Of a stretch of 64,000 nucleotides of DNA, positions 47,945-60,775 are shown one piece after another. Positions within the stretch are counted from its first letter, which is position 1, and the number at the start of each line of letters is the position of its first letter. The translations under genes were made by a program, and so were the position numbers. The stretch comes from Vitis vinifera (Eukaryota; Streptophyta; Magnoliopsida; Vitales; Vitaceae): positions 9,846,001 to 9,910,000 of the forward strand of contig NC_081816.1 of the NCBI RefSeq assembly GCF_030704535.1, in the 5' to 3' direction. Below the pieces are notes generated by a model. It ran no database searches. It was given only the letters and a program-made list of their open reading frames with translations, and was not told where the DNA came from.

Positions 47945-49011
47945 CAGTGGTATCAGTTTTTCTTCATTTTTTTTTTCATTTTACTAATTATTCTCATATA
48001 TTTCTGCTTGAAATGTCCCCAAAGACACTGTTTAGTATCATCCAGAATTATGCTAAATTGTATAGGAATATTACTTTTGTCCATTCACCTTATCTTGAGA
48101 GAACCATGAGTATTCATCTTTGATCCTGCAATGTTCACATAGAAAATGATTTATATGTAGTTCCTATGATTTTGCCTCTTCTTTATTTTTCTGCTAAAGT
48201 AACACTAGGGAAAATAAGGCAGCAGACCATTTGAAACTAATGGAAAAACACAGTTTTGATTGCATGCCCTGGTGCTTCGGTCTTAGTATGTGTGGTCTGT
48301 GGGAGGTAGGGTGGTGTCCCCTGAGGAGAAAGGAAGGGGCTTGGTTGTGCATAAATCTGTTGGTAGTACTCAACTTGACAATAACCTAATCTCGAACAAC
48401 TTCCCTCAAGGCTACACATCCAAGAAGCCCATATGATGCCGCCTCCCTCTGATTCATAGAAATAGTGTTTTTCCCTTTTACCCCTACCACCACCCTTCCC
48501 CCACCCAGCCACAAAATAAAAAGGGAGATTAGGTAGGTAACTAATTAAAAAGCATGGCCAAAGCGGCTAATATCTAAAGAAACCGACAACATGCTAGTTA
48601 TACCAAAAGAAGATAAAATGAAACGAAAATAAAAGCACAATGATCACCCTCTATCATGGGAGCCTCCATGCTATCAACCTGCATACAACATAATGAAAGA
48701 AGAAACTGGAAGAAACCCTCTAAGACAAAGCCATCCGATGAATATTAAGCAGTTATGCACACGTAGTTTAGAATCTTAGACACTTGTATGGTATTGAATA
48801 TCCAATCTCAGCGTTTAGGTTATTATGTCAATTACATCCACACGGGTGAAATTAATCATGCTACAAATTTTACAATATCAACAATTAAACCTAATGAAAC
48901 TGACTTGATAGCCTTGCTCCTGCAGCATGATCATTTAACCCAAATACCCCCCCATGACAGTGTCTGTTCAAGTCTCTGCCTTTGCTAGCCATTATCAATG
49001 AGGCTCATGTC
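47945..49011. other. Convergent 3' flanks of the SFT2-like and DUF868 genes
   Basis: No coding signal beyond short chance frames. The 3'UTRs of the two genes should lie at its ends. Confidence 0.5.
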
Positions 49012-49950
49012 TCAGTCAATCTTCCAGGCATAAAGTAAAAGGCTGAATTCTGGTGCTGCAGCTCGGGCATTGTAATACCTGCTGCTCCCTGTGCTGGTGT
49101 CACTGTCACCTCCACGGCTGCTGTCCCCATCTCTGTCACTGTCTGCTTCTGGGGCACCTGGTTTGAAAATGAACAAGCCATGACCTGTGCCAGGGTTACT
49201 AAACAACCAGTCATGCACATCCCAGAAAACCTGCACCTGCAGTTTATCAACTAACACAGTTTGATTCCCTCTGAACTTCCACTGCAAGTTCTTAACGTGG
49301 ATCAACACAATCCCATCTATGCTAATCCACATTTCAGGATCTCTAGGCCCTGATGTCGAGCTCTCCACGACAATGTCGTGTTCCTTTTTCTTCTCTTCAA
49401 ACTTGGCTCTGGTGGAGAAACATTTCTTTGCAAATACGTTCTCCTTTTTGTAAAACTGTATAGCATCAACAAGTGCTGGTCTCGATTTCGTCCTCTTATA
49501 AGCCTTTTTCTTGTGATCCCCCAACAACAACACCACCTCTTCATCTGAAACTAGGGCAACGTAGTAGTCTGCAGACGGCTCAGGGCCACCTGAAAACTTG
49601 GCAGACCTGAGATCCCAGAACACATCCACTGGGTTTCCATCAAACTCAAAGGACTTGTACCCCTTTTTGCTCCAAAAGTGCCATGGCTTGAGGTCAATCT
49701 TGCATGTGTGATGAATTTCACCATCTAGGCTATCAACTGTTATACTGAGGGAATGGTTCATGATGTTCTTGCACCACAAGATGGTTACATTTCGCCAGAA
49801 ACCAGCAATGTTTGTCTGATAAGCGCAGGTAACGGTGCTCTGAGCGGTCTTATATGTGACAGGTTCGTCGGTTACTCTCTCTGCTGGAGGAGCCGATGTT
49901 TGAATGCTAAATGATTGCGCTCTCCCACCATTACGAATATTGTTGGACAT
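49012..49950 (-). CDS. DUF868 family protein, single exon
   Basis: 312 residues in one uninterrupted frame from MSNNIRNGGRAQS to a stop at 49012. The DUF868 pattern is clear: TCAYQTNIAGFWRNVTILW near 40-58, DLKPWHFWSKKGYKSFE at about 85-102, VFWDLRSAKF, YYVALVSDEEVVLLLGD, and VFWDVHDWLF near 245-254. The C-terminus is acidic and Ser/Gly-rich (EADSDRDGDSSRGGDSDTS). The family is plant-specific and of unknown biochemical role; no signal peptide is seen. The intronless structure is usual for the family. A minus-strand promoter lies to the right of 49950. Confidence 0.93.
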   Translation of the reverse strand: MSNNIRNGGRAQSFSIQTSAPPAERVTDEPVTYKTAQSTVTCAYQTNIAGFWRNVTILWCKNIMNHSLSITVDSLDGEIHHTCKIDLKPWHFWSKKGYKSFEFDGNPVDVFWDLRSAKFSGGPEPSADYYVALVSDEEVVLLLGDHKKKAYKRTKSRPALVDAIQFYKKENVFAKKCFSTRAKFEEKKKEHDIVVESSTSGPRDPEMWISIDGIVLIHVKNLQWKFRGNQTVLVDKLQVQVFWDVHDWLFSNPGTGHGLFIFKPGAPEADSDRDGDSSRGGDSDTSTGSSRYYNARAAAPEFSLLLYAWKID

Positions 49951-51481
49951 TGTTCCCGTTTCTCCTCTTTTATTCTATACGTAATAAACACAAGGTGACA
50001 GAACCAAACACAATGCTATAATCTCATTTGATCTGTTGAATGCCCAAGCGTGGCACCTCCATGAATGCTCATTCTTCATTGATCATGAGATGAAAATAGA
50101 ATCAGAGTTACCCTGACTTGACCCAGAAACAGGAATCTGGTGATATTTCTCATCAGGGAAAACTCAGCTGCATGGGGAGGATGATGGATGATATGACAAG
50201 AAAAATAATTGGACTTGCAGGAGAAAATGGAAATCAGAGAGGAGGGATTGGGAGAGGGGAAAGAGATAGAAAATGTGTTTATGGAGGAAAACACTCCAAC
50301 TCAATCCAGTGGCTGTGGGCTGTCCGAAACGGTTGGGTTTGCAGCAAAGAAAGCGTCCTCTCATCACACCTTTTTACTATATACAGTTAGTATGGTTAGG
50401 AATGGTTTCTTTATTTTTATTTTTTCTTAATTATTCATTTATTTAATGGGTTAATTATTTTCACCAAATTACTAAAACCAATTTTTGAAAATATAATGCA
50501 AGTTAAATATAAAAAATGTTGTCAATTAATCTGATTCAACTAAATTGTTAGATCATTAAATTTACAAGAAATTATTCTAAGTAAAAAATAATATGGCTAC
50601 AAATATAATTAAACTTAATTTCATTTCAAACCACCATGCATTTTTATGGATGGAAGTCAAAAAGGAAAATTTTCCAATGCAGATTAATGATTTTTTTTTG
50701 TTCTGCATTAAATGAAATCATGATCATACTTCCACTTACAAAACAAAAAAATAAAATAAAATCAAAATCCTAAGGCTTTATCTATATGACTATATGTTTG
50801 GTTCCATAAAATTTGAGGAAAATGCAAGGGAAAGAAAATATAAAGGAAAAATAGAAGGAAATAAAAAATAGAAAGAAAATATAAAGGAAAAATAGAAGGA
50901 AATAAAAAATAGATTAAAAGTCCGTAAATTATTTTTTTTATTACTTCAAATTTATTTTATTTATTTTAACTCATCAATATAAATATTAAATAATTTAAAA
51001 TTACATAAATTTTAATTAGTTTTAATTATATTTGATTTTCTTTTATATTTTTCATAGGACAACCAAACATGAAAAATCATTTTAAAATTTTTTTTTTTCT
51101 TTTCTTAGTATTTTTTGAGACCAAACATAACTAGAAAACAGTTTTTCATAAAAAAACTCAGCCAACATGCTTCATCAGAAAACTTTTACAGGAAACAAGA
51201 TAATAAAACTATTTTTTATGTTCAAGTTCTCCAAGGTTAATAAGTTAGCATACATTATGGATAGATGGGAGGGCGTGTCACACAGTTTTCACTTGCAAGT
51301 ATTGATTCTTTTGTTCCATTTCAAAGTTCAATGTTAAATTTCCTTTCAGAACTCTCAACCAATCTAACACTTTCCTACAACATGTACAATCGATACAAGG
51401 ATACAACTCCATTTAACAGCCAGTGCTTACAGACCTTTCAACATATCCTAAAAAATTCATCTTCTTGTTCATACTCCATGT
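49951..51481. other. Region between the DUF868 start and the At3g27390-like 3' end
   Basis: It holds the DUF868 5'UTR and promoter (to about 50400), an AT-rich stretch, a MITE-like element at 50793-51129 and the 3'UTR of the next gene. No supported gene. Confidence 0.55.
50793..51129. mobile_element. MITE-like element of about 340 bp
   Basis: Ends TATGTTTGGT (50793-50802) and ACCAAACATA (51120-51129) are exact inverted repeats, flanked on both sides by ACTA. Inside, a 40-base AT-rich unit beginning GAAAGAAAATATAAAGG is repeated in tandem (about 50832-50910). There is no coding capacity. The superfamily is not assigned. Confidence 0.6.
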
Positions 51482-54296
51482 TTATACTATATCCCCAATG
51501 CCATGTGCCTCATGCTCTGAGTTTTCTCCTGATGACCTTGAATCTTTACCATGCCCACAGTCACTTGGCCCCTCGTTGCCATGTCCTCGTTCTGAGTTTG
51601 AGCTATTCACGACCTGATTTGCCAGAACACCACTCTGTACTGCCTCCATATACAGCATCTTCACCAAACCAGTAAAGCGGCGTCTGAAGGTTGGTATCCT
51701 GGATAAGGAAGTTACAATTCCCTGCAATCTGTCATGAAGGAAGATGTCTTAACCTTGTTGTGACTCACCAAGAATTGGATTAGTGAGGTAGTATCATGAT
51801 TTGTAACTTAAAACAAAATATGAAGCAATCTACCTCCTGATTATAGCTTGCAACTGTGCTCGTCTGACATTGTCTTTTGATGGAAACCCAGCATCATCCC
51901 ACTCCTCTGGTTTTTCATTTTTGTAATCCATAACCAGCTTCTTCAGGCAGCCTTCTTCATTTTCATCTAGTTGGAGTCCCTTTATTTGCTCCTTCATAAT
52001 CAGAAGTGGTCCAATGAACCACTCTAATACCTTGTCCCTTGGCCAGTTATTCTTTGTTAACTCTATTTCATCAGCTGGAATATTTGATTAGACAACCATA
52101 ATTAGAAATTGTTTCTTCTAATGTATAGAGAGTAAGAACAAAAGGTGAGTTAAAGAAGAGACATACAGATCACCAAGCCAGATGAGTTAGACTTTGCAGA
52201 TGCAAGCAGACACTGAAAAATGGACCAGGCAGGTAGTTTGACACTCAACTTCTTACAATTTCCCTTTACAATGCATTCTCCAATGTCGTTGACATCTATT
52301 AGACCTTCGCGAAGAAGCATCTGGCTATTCTCCTCACAAGATTTAAACAGCCAATCCCATACCTGTAATGGGTTTTAGAGTTAACACTTTGCAAAACAGA
52401 TATTAACTTGAAGTTGTAATAAACTTGAGAGTCCTTACTTGCATTGGTTTGTATTGTTGGATTGTGAACTTCAATGTTTTTGATCGTTCTAAAAGCAGCT
52501 TCGAATTGTATGAGTCTTCACTTTCATTCTTCCTATCATTCCTATCGCCATCAGGAGGGTTCATGTTCCTCCGGTAATTGGGCCTGGCTGTCAGAAGGAG
52601 TCTCAGAATAAAAATTAATCAACAAAAATGACAAATTTGAGGCTGCCCACCCCCCTTCCCAACACTCCTCAACACAAGAAGCAAGAACTAGAGTGCCATA
52701 TGGTACCTGGGAAGGCAGGATCCTTCTCTCAAGTAAAGTAAGTCATTCACATATTCTTCAAACAGTGAAACCACTGAAACAATGTATGCAAGTCCCAGCC
52801 AAAGGGAGTCTTCCTGGGAATATATGAATCCAAGTTCAGATAAAACCTAAAACCAATAAAACAAGAACCGTCCAACACCTTCCAAGATCATAAGCTGAAC
52901 TTGGCAGTAACATGATGGGGATGAGAAATTATGAGACCTGATGGACAATAACTCCGGCGTAGAAGCCCAGGACGAGGCTGGAGATGATAGCACTTATCAC
53001 AGCCACCACCACAGCTATAGGCCACAAAATGATGGCAAGACCAGCAAAAGGGACACATACCGTCTCCAAGAATGGTCCTTCTCTTCCAATCAAGTCCTCT
53101 AATAGTCTTTTCCATCCTTTGAGCAGCATGTAAGGACTTTTCCACAAAGCAACAATGGTGATCAAAAGCACATCAAGTGGCACTCCAAGAACGATCACCA
53201 ACAAACAGCTTGGCAGCTTTGATAACCTAAGAAACAAAATGGGGTTCCTCTGAATTAAAAAAAAAAAAAAATTGCCTCCCACAAGTCACAGAGAATCGAA
53301 ATGAAAAATACCCTACTTTATATCCACGGGCTTCTCATTTGGTGGAACGTGCTCCCTCAGTTCATCCATGTAAGAGAAGTAAGAGTGAAAGCAGAAGTCC
53401 GTGAAATCCCGCACCACTGTACAGCTTCCGTTGATAGTGGACCAACAACCATCCTGATAATTATGCAAAATTCATATATGACACCCATATGAACCACTGA
53501 GACCAAATCATGCCTAAGTTTCAACAAACAGTTAACTCATGTATCACTTGCTAATCCAGTTATACACAATTCTGCAAGAAAACTACTTTCAAGAAACAGA
53601 GGCAGAGGAGAGAAAGGGGAACTCACTATAAAGCAATAGAAGAATTTGTCAGTAGTAGTCTCTCCAACAGCCTCAAAAGTAGCAACAAGGGGGGCAAAAA
53701 AGCCATACCCAAGTCCACCCAAAAGGCTTCCAACAATGGCAAGGATCGGCCAAAGAAGCAGAGGCAGTGGCAATGATATCAGCGCCAAAACCTTCACAAC
53801 CAGACCAAGCCTCTTGGTCCTGAAATAAAAGAAACCCACAAACATAGAAAAGGAAGACATAAAAACAACTTGAGAAAGAAGAGAACACACAACAATGTAG
53901 GAGGGAAAAGGGAAAAATAGAATACTTTGTAACACAGTAGTAAGTCCAGAGAAAATGGGCAGGCCAAAGGCCAATTATAACTGCTGAATTTCCAAACACA
54001 ATAATTCCCACAACCAGTGGGGCTATGAGTGACCCTGCACAACAAAACACCCATTAACAAAACCCCATCCTTATATACCCATTGATACTTTGTATGATTT
54101 GTGATGTATCTGATAGATGGGTTTTTTGGTTTGTTAGTTATGTGAGGAATTTAGGATGAATGTAATGAGAAGAGAGATGACTCAGATGCGATGAGATGAT
54201 ACCTTTAAGGAGGCCAAGCGTTAACAGGAGGAAGAAGAAGGGAAGGAAGGAGAGAAAGCTCCATAGCATGGCAAGAAACCCAATTGGAACCTCCAT
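51482..54296 (-). CDS. Multispanning membrane protein, At3g27390-like
   Basis: Ten exons (minus order): 54296-54203, 54034-53926, 53819-53627, 53453-53317, 53226-52938, 52813-52707, 52583-52439, 52362-52167, 52074-51834 and 51728-51482; 585 residues in frame. The start MEVPIGFLAMLWSFLSFLP opens a hydrophobic span. More spans lie at about 33-60, 75-115, 178-200 and 230-265. Conserved text includes DFCFHSYFSYMDEL, KSPYMLLKGWKRL and DLIGREGPFLETVCVP. The C-terminal third is soluble, with a Ser-rich tail. This matches the 'uncharacterized membrane protein At3g27390' family in length and order; its function is not established. It lies head to head with the BMT5-like gene, about 600 bases between the ATGs. 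Confidence 0.9.
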
Positions 54297-54897
54297 CAGT
54301 GGTTGATTTTAGCTTCTCGAGTTCGTTTGGAGAGCTCATAAACACAAACTCCCAACTTTAGAAGAAGTAAAACGGAAAAAAAACCAGTGATCAAACCCCT
54401 TTATCAAAGAAGATGGAAGCTGGGGATACGTGGCGGGAGAAGGGTTGTACGGTTTGACACGTGGCACACCCTTTCTGTTCACGCCGTTGGGCGGTAACAA
54501 CCGCTCACGGAAAACAGCCCTTTTCTCCACCACCCCATTCTTTTTATTTAATTTTTTAAATTAATTAATTAATTTTAAAAACTATATTTTTAATATATGT
54601 CACCCGAAGTACATTTTTTTTTTTTTTTACTTTTTACTTTAGGAAGTGAAGATATGAAACGTTTTTCTATTCTTAATTTTTCAAACAATTTTAAAATAAT
54701 AAATTAACATGAATGAATTTATGATATTTTATATTTAAATATAAAATATGTGTATCCCTTTGAATCCTTGACGTTTGGTTTGTCTTTTTGGGGAACACGA
54801 ACTCCATAGTCTCACAAACTTAATGGGCTCCTTTCCCATTAATCCTTCACAGCTGCTATTTTTTCTACATCCCACAAACACAGTTGGAGAGGGAGAT
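54297..54897. promoter_or_regulatory. Shared upstream region of two divergent genes
   Basis: About 600 bases between the ATGs of the At3g27390-like gene (minus) and the BMT5-like gene (plus). The left part holds GC-rich text (CACGTGGC-type near 54450-54470, ACACGTGGC), the right part is AT-rich. A bidirectional promoter is possible. Confidence 0.4.
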
Positions 54898-55932
54898 ATG
54901 AAGACAATGAACAAGAAAGAGAGATCGACACAGCACTACAGCAGCTCTCAGAAGATACTGTTTGTGGGCGAAGGCGACTTTTCATTCTCAGCTTGTTTAG
55001 CTAGACAGTTTGGTTCTGCTGTTAACATGGTTGCCACTTCACTCGACCCTGAAGGTGTTCTTCATTCTACATGAAACTCTGTTGACATCCATTAATCCCC
55101 TTACTACTCTCTATATTTTGTGTTTCATATATACTGGCCTAAAGGATTATCAGTTAAGCATACTGGTTAGCTTGTGATTGATGCCATCTAATTTGCATTT
55201 TTTTTCTTCTTTCTTTTGGTGTCTTACTGCAGAGATGGTGTATACTAAGCATTGGAGCTGTGAAACACATTTGGAAGAACTAAAAAGATTAGGGTGTCTA
55301 GTTTTGCATGAAGTTGATGTGAAAGAAATGAGCAGACATCCCACCCTAATACACATGGAATTTGATTTTATCGTCTTTAACTTCCCTCATGCTGGCCATT
55401 TCCCATGGTTATGTGAAAGAAATGTCCAACTCATCAAGTAAGTGCAGTTGCTTCTCTCAAATGGTACAAACAATTCTGCAGGTCAGCAAGCTTAATTATG
55501 GTTATCATTCACTATTTGATTCGGATTTATTATGTTTTCTTGTGGAAATGAATCAGGATGCACAGAAAGCTATTGAAGGCTTTCTTTGAGAGTGCAAGTG
55601 AGATGCTGAGCAGTGGAGGGGAAGTTCATGTCACACACAGAGATGACTTCCCCTATAATAGATGGAAGGTGGAGAAACTAGCCAAGGGAGCCGGTCTTTA
55701 TTTGAAAGAGAAAGTAGAATTTCAAAAGGACTACCCTGGGTATCATAACAAGAGAGGTGGTGGTATCAAGAGTAACAAAACATTCCCTCTCAAAGACTCC
55801 TATACCTTCAAATTCTCTGTTATTACTTGGGAAAGCAAAGATGATGATGATGAGGACAATGTATCTAGTGGACGTCTCAGTGATGAAATTGAAGGGATAT
55901 TACCTGTGATGAACCGTCTGCATTTTAAGTGA
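54898..55932 (+). CDS. BMT5-like (DUF2431) Rossmann methyltransferase, At4g26485-like
   Basis: Exons 54898-55054, 55233-55437 and 55557-55932 give 245 residues. KILFVGEGDFSFSACLA (about 19-35) is the SAM-binding start of the BMT5-like fold. FDFIVFNFPHAGH (about 100-112) is the NFPH motif of the family, and HVTHRDDFPYNRWKVEKLA (about 150-168) follows. Yeast Bmt5 methylates 25S rRNA at uridine N3; the plant genes form an expanded group of unproven substrate. The tail is acidic. The frame is open before 54898, but this is the ATG nearest the family start; a second ATG at 54907 is possible. Most family members lack a signal peptide, as here. Confidence 0.88.
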
Positions 55933-57579
55933 GTATACAACTAAGGTGTGGTTTTGGTACTCTTCTGGGTGGCTGAAGAAAAGAAAACCATCAAGAAATT
56001 AAAATATACTGTCCAGCCCCAGTTGAAAATGGATTGTTAGGAGGACTGGAATCATGTGATCGTCAAATATTAATTAGTATTTCATAATAAAAATTAAAGT
56101 CCCATTGTGAAATTAATACTAAAATATCGATTAGCTTAATTACTGATAATTAGTGGGTTGGACTGATCCTTTACATTGATGAGGACTGTTCTCAGAACCA
56201 TCTTCTGTGAGCCTTCTTTGTAACAAACAACCATGTCATGACAAGTTTATGGGTTGACAGACTTACGGAAGATCTAACGTTGCAGTGATGAGAATTACTT
56301 CCCCTCCACAAACAAGAGGTTCTTGATTATTGTCTAGAAAGAGCTACTTCTGAACATGATCATAGGTGCTTTAGTTTCTGTGTTTGGTAAAAGCATATAT
56401 AAGCAATAATGCAAGGAATCAATGGAACCCACTAATCCAATTTGATCCACAACTAATAATAGATACGACCATCCCTTTAATCCAAACTGTCTGCACAGAA
56501 ATGACATAGGGACAACTTTTCCTCAACTCTTGAAATGGAAGACATCAAGGTTCAAAGGCTTATAACTAGTTACTATATGTGACTAAACTCATGATCTGAG
56601 GGCACATATGGCAATGGATGGATCAACAAAATTTCTGATGGAAATCAATGTGTGAAAGCCTATATTTCTCCTTAACTTCTATGGTGCGGTTTGCATTTAT
56701 TAATGACCTGGAGCCATTAATTTCACTGCTGAATCTGTCATTTAGTGATTGAAATACAAGATATCCTCAAAGTTCTCATTACAGTGTTTTAAATCTTTGA
56801 ATGACAAAAAGAAGAAAAATACAAAATGTTTCCATCAATAATGACTGTTCTTTCTTAAGAGAAAAAGAAAGATGATATTGTGAAAATGACTGAATTCAGT
56901 TAGCAGTCACCCCTCACCAGTATACCTTGGTTTCAAATGGTAAATCCAATGAGAAAATTTAGCATAAATACTCAATTACTGCCGAATTACAAGAGTTTCA
57001 TTATGCCAGCTGTTGTTTCCATCTGAATGATGTGAGGCCTTCATCATAAACGGGCATACCATTTTTAAGCACACAGAAAAAGAAAGAAGAAAATAGAAAA
57101 TCAGGACAAAATACTAGTTATATACATCCTAATTTTCTTTTTCCTACACCCCAATTATGGAATCATCATTGGAGAACTCAACAAATGAAATTGGTTTTTT
57201 TCTGAAACTGGCACCACTTTGTTTGGCAGAAAAAAAACGTACCAAGTTTGAAGCCTTAGTCAAACTCAACTTGGGTTTGGATGCTTTGCAGAACCCACTA
57301 GTCTATGATCAGAGTTGGTTGCAATTCATGCAAAATACTCATTTGGGGGTAGAAGTAGAGACCCTTGGTTGCATTTGGGTGTTCTTTTCCACTGTTGGCG
57401 GCATCCTCATTTAGAAGAGAAGAGAGGGTTTTGATTAGATATGAATTGCCTTTGGTTTGATTTCATTTGATTTTTTTTTCAGTATCATTCTTTCATTAGC
57501 ATGCCATTTAATCAGACTGGGCTATGAATTTTCTTGGAAATCAAAGACATTTGATTGTTTTGCAAGATCAGGGAGAGAG
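55933..57579. other. Intergenic region before the exostosin pair
   Basis: 3'UTR of the BMT5-like gene on the left and promoter of the first exostosin gene on the right. An open frame at 57157-57414 lacks any family feature and was not accepted. Nothing else supported. Confidence 0.55.
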
Positions 57580-59732
57580 ATGAGGCAATTTCATACGAGG
57601 AACTTATATGTGCTTCTCTTTTTGGGAGCTTCTTTAGCTCTTGTCTCTGCACTAGTTCTAACAAAGGGCTTGAAGGGGTCTCCTCCATGGCCATGGACGA
57701 CTACTGTTAGAACTTCTTCATCATCCTTTCCTTCTCCGTGGTTTTCCAATCACACAATTCTGTTCCCCTCAATTGTCATTTATGTTCTACTTTCTGTATT
57801 TGATGATTCATTGCCTCTAATCTAAGGGGCTTTTTTTCAGGATGCAATGAGGCAGAAGGAATTTATGAATCCGGGAAATGGTTTGAATGAGAAATCTGTG
57901 AGGGAAAGGCTTAGGCCAAGAGATGCAGAATTGGAGAGGGTTGAAGCTGGTCTTGCAAGAGCAAGAGCTTTGATAAGAGAAGGTACCACAAACTGGAGCA
58001 GTATTTCAGCCCCTGTGGGTGCAGATTATGTTCCACAAGGCGACATTTACAGGAATGCTACTGCCTTCCATCGGTACACATCTGATCTTTTATGTCCTTG
58101 TATTGATCACCCCTCTTATCAATTCTCCAAATCGAGAATAAACTATTTCAATTCCTAGTTCCTAGTCAATTAATCGAAAGAAATGGAGTAATAAGATACT
58201 CTCAAACCCCAGTTTCCAAGAAGATTGCAATGCAGATTTTCAAGGAAAAATGGTACTTTCTTAAGTTCCAGTCCTTGTATCCAGCCATTCATATCTTTTT
58301 TACTCTCTTCTTTACAAAATTGAAGGTGACATTTCTTTAAAATAGTTCTCAAAAAACATCTTTTGAGAATAGTTTTAAAAAATAGATTTAAAAACAAAAT
58401 TATATTTCCAAACAAGCTTTGAGTGTTTGAAATATTGTTCTCCATCATTGCTACCAAGAGAAGAACTCTTTTTATAATCACTTTCCTGTTCCCTGGCCTT
58501 ATGGCAATCTAGAATTGTGATGTATTTAAAGGGTGACAAAAGCTACTGTAATTGCAGATCTTTTAGGATGAAGGATTACCATCTCCATGATTCTCTTTCA
58601 ATCTGGTATTCTGACTTTTAATTTTACTCCTATTGGTTTCAATTGTGTAGGAGTTACCTGTTAATGGAAAAACTATTTAAGATCTTCATCTATAAAGAGG
58701 GAGAGCCGCCGCTATTTCACAATGGTCCTTGTAAGAGCATATACTCCATAGAAGGAGTGTTCTTCAGCTTAATGGAAGGAGACACTCACTTCAGGACCCA
58801 GGACCCTGATGAAGCCCACGTTTATTTCCTTCCCTTCAGTGTTGTCATGATCATTCACCACCTATTCGACCCAATCGTTCGCGACAAATATGTCATGAAG
58901 CATGTTGTATCTGATTATGTTAAGGTTATATCGCAAAAGTATCGATACTGGAACAGAAGCCTTGGAGCTGATCATTTCATGCTTTCCTGCCATGATTGGG
59001 TAAGTTAGAATATTGTTCACTAACATTCTCCTTACTCTCCTTAGTCTCATATAGTTAAAATTTTTGGGAATTTAGGGGCCTCGAGCAACCTGGTATGTCC
59101 CTCAGCTATACTACAATTCCATCCGATTATTATGCAACGCCAACACGTCTGAGTGCTTTAATCCAAGGAAAGATGCATCAATTCCTGAAATCAATCTGAT
59201 AGATGGGGAAACCATAGGCCTTACTGGTGGTTTGCCCCCATCTAAGCGAACCATTCTAGCGTTCTTTGCAGGTGGATTACATGGCCGTATTAGGCCTGCA
59301 CTTCTTCAGCATTGGAAGGAAAAAGATGAACAGGTACAAGTTTATGAAACTCTCCCAGAGGGGCTTTCTTATCCTGACTTGATGAAGAAGAGCAAGTACT
59401 GCATTTGCCCAAGTGGGCATGAAGTTGCAAGCCCGAGAATTGTGGAGGCTATTTATGCAGAGTGTGTTCCAGTGTTGATTTCACAGCATTATGTCCTTCC
59501 TTTCAGCGATGTTCTTGATTGGGGATCGTTCTCGATTCAAGTTTCGGTGAATGAAATACCAAACCTCAAGAAAATCTTACTTGGAATACCTCAAGATCGA
59601 TATATAAGAATGCAGGAGAGAGTGAAGCAGGTGCAACAGCACTTTGTGGTGAACAATCCTCCCAAGAGATTTGACGTCTTCCATATGATAATTCACTCAA
59701 TTTGGCTTAGAAGATTGAATGTAGCCATTTAG
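57580..59732 (+). CDS. Exostosin-family (GT47) glycosyltransferase, copy 1
   Basis: Exons 57580-57795, 57841-58073, 58651-58999 and 59076-59732 give 484 residues. The N-terminus MRQFHTRNLYVLLFLGASL has a signal-anchor span (about 9-28), as in type II Golgi enzymes. A stem region follows, then [47 protein letters not shown] and [17 protein letters not shown]. The C-terminal nucleotide-sugar half has [20 protein letters not shown] and ends [12 protein letters not shown]. The family (At3g07620/At5g03795 group) makes cell-wall glycans; the acceptor is unknown. The exon 1 donor is the least certain: 57795 keeps phase, but 57774 and 57786 also would. Confidence 0.88.
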
Positions 59733-60775
59733 AATCGCATGACTGATCTAGTATATATATTGCAGGGGCTGATGATACACACAGAACATAAAATATGGAC
59801 AGTGTCACTAACATAAAGTAAGATTAAAACAAGTTCATAGGCTCATAATTGCTTGCCAAAATGCACTGCAAAAAGCTATTTGTGATGCAAAAATGGAGCT
59901 GTTTTGGTTATTTTGACTGTATTTTCCAGGTGAAGATGTCCATAAACTTCATGATCTTAACGGGCTTTTGAAGCAACCAAAAATTTTCTGATATCAATCT
60001 CTTGATGATCAGATCTAAAGTAACTTCATCATTAATATGTTGGTTCTTTGCTTTTCTTCTTTTATACACATCGTATGTACTTGGTTTGCTTTTATTTAAT
60101 TAATATAGTACACTCCTTTGTTTTCCAAGGCCATGAATACTATTGAAGGACCTTTGAATTACAATGTAAGCCTGTAAATTGGTATCTCTGAATGGATTTG
60201 ATGCCTACCTTCCCAAGTACAACCTCTGTTTTAATCATGAAAGCATAGATTAATAGCCAATAAAAAAAGAAATACTCATTTCAAGGCTTTGCGTGAACGT
60301 GAAGCAAGCCCCATTTTTTTGGGCATTGGAAATAAACCGATCGAGGCATCTCCCGATCCCCCACAAGTGCATTTGAATTTCTCATATTGCTGAGTTGCAA
60401 AATGCAAATGCATTGCTTTGTAGGTTGTAGCGATTCATTGGGATTAGCTTCATATGTTTCTTCATTCCTACTGATTTGAATAGTTTTCCGTGTTTTCTCT
60501 CACTCCCCATAAAGCAATGACTCATGAAGCTTAGGCTGTTGGGAGACTTCATTTTAAAGGAAGTGTATTATATGAATATATTACATGAAAAAGTCAGCCA
60601 CCCAAGTAGCCTTTTGCTATGGAATATTGTATGTTTTATCAGAATAATACTGACTTGCAGCAAGGAATAACTTACTTTGAAGAAATGAATCCACGATATA
60701 CCCACTCACTATTCCTACACCTTCTCTAGTCTAATCTGCACTGTAGGAAGGGGGTTGGTTTGTGATGGTGAGAAG
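59733..60775. other. Spacer between the two exostosin genes
   Basis: About 1 kb holding the copy 1 3'UTR and the copy 2 promoter. No coding signal. Confidence 0.6.

Noticed and set aside
57157-57414. Open frame of 85 codons upstream of the first exostosin gene
   Set aside because: No family feature and no splice link to the gene. It lies in the probable promoter or 5' region.
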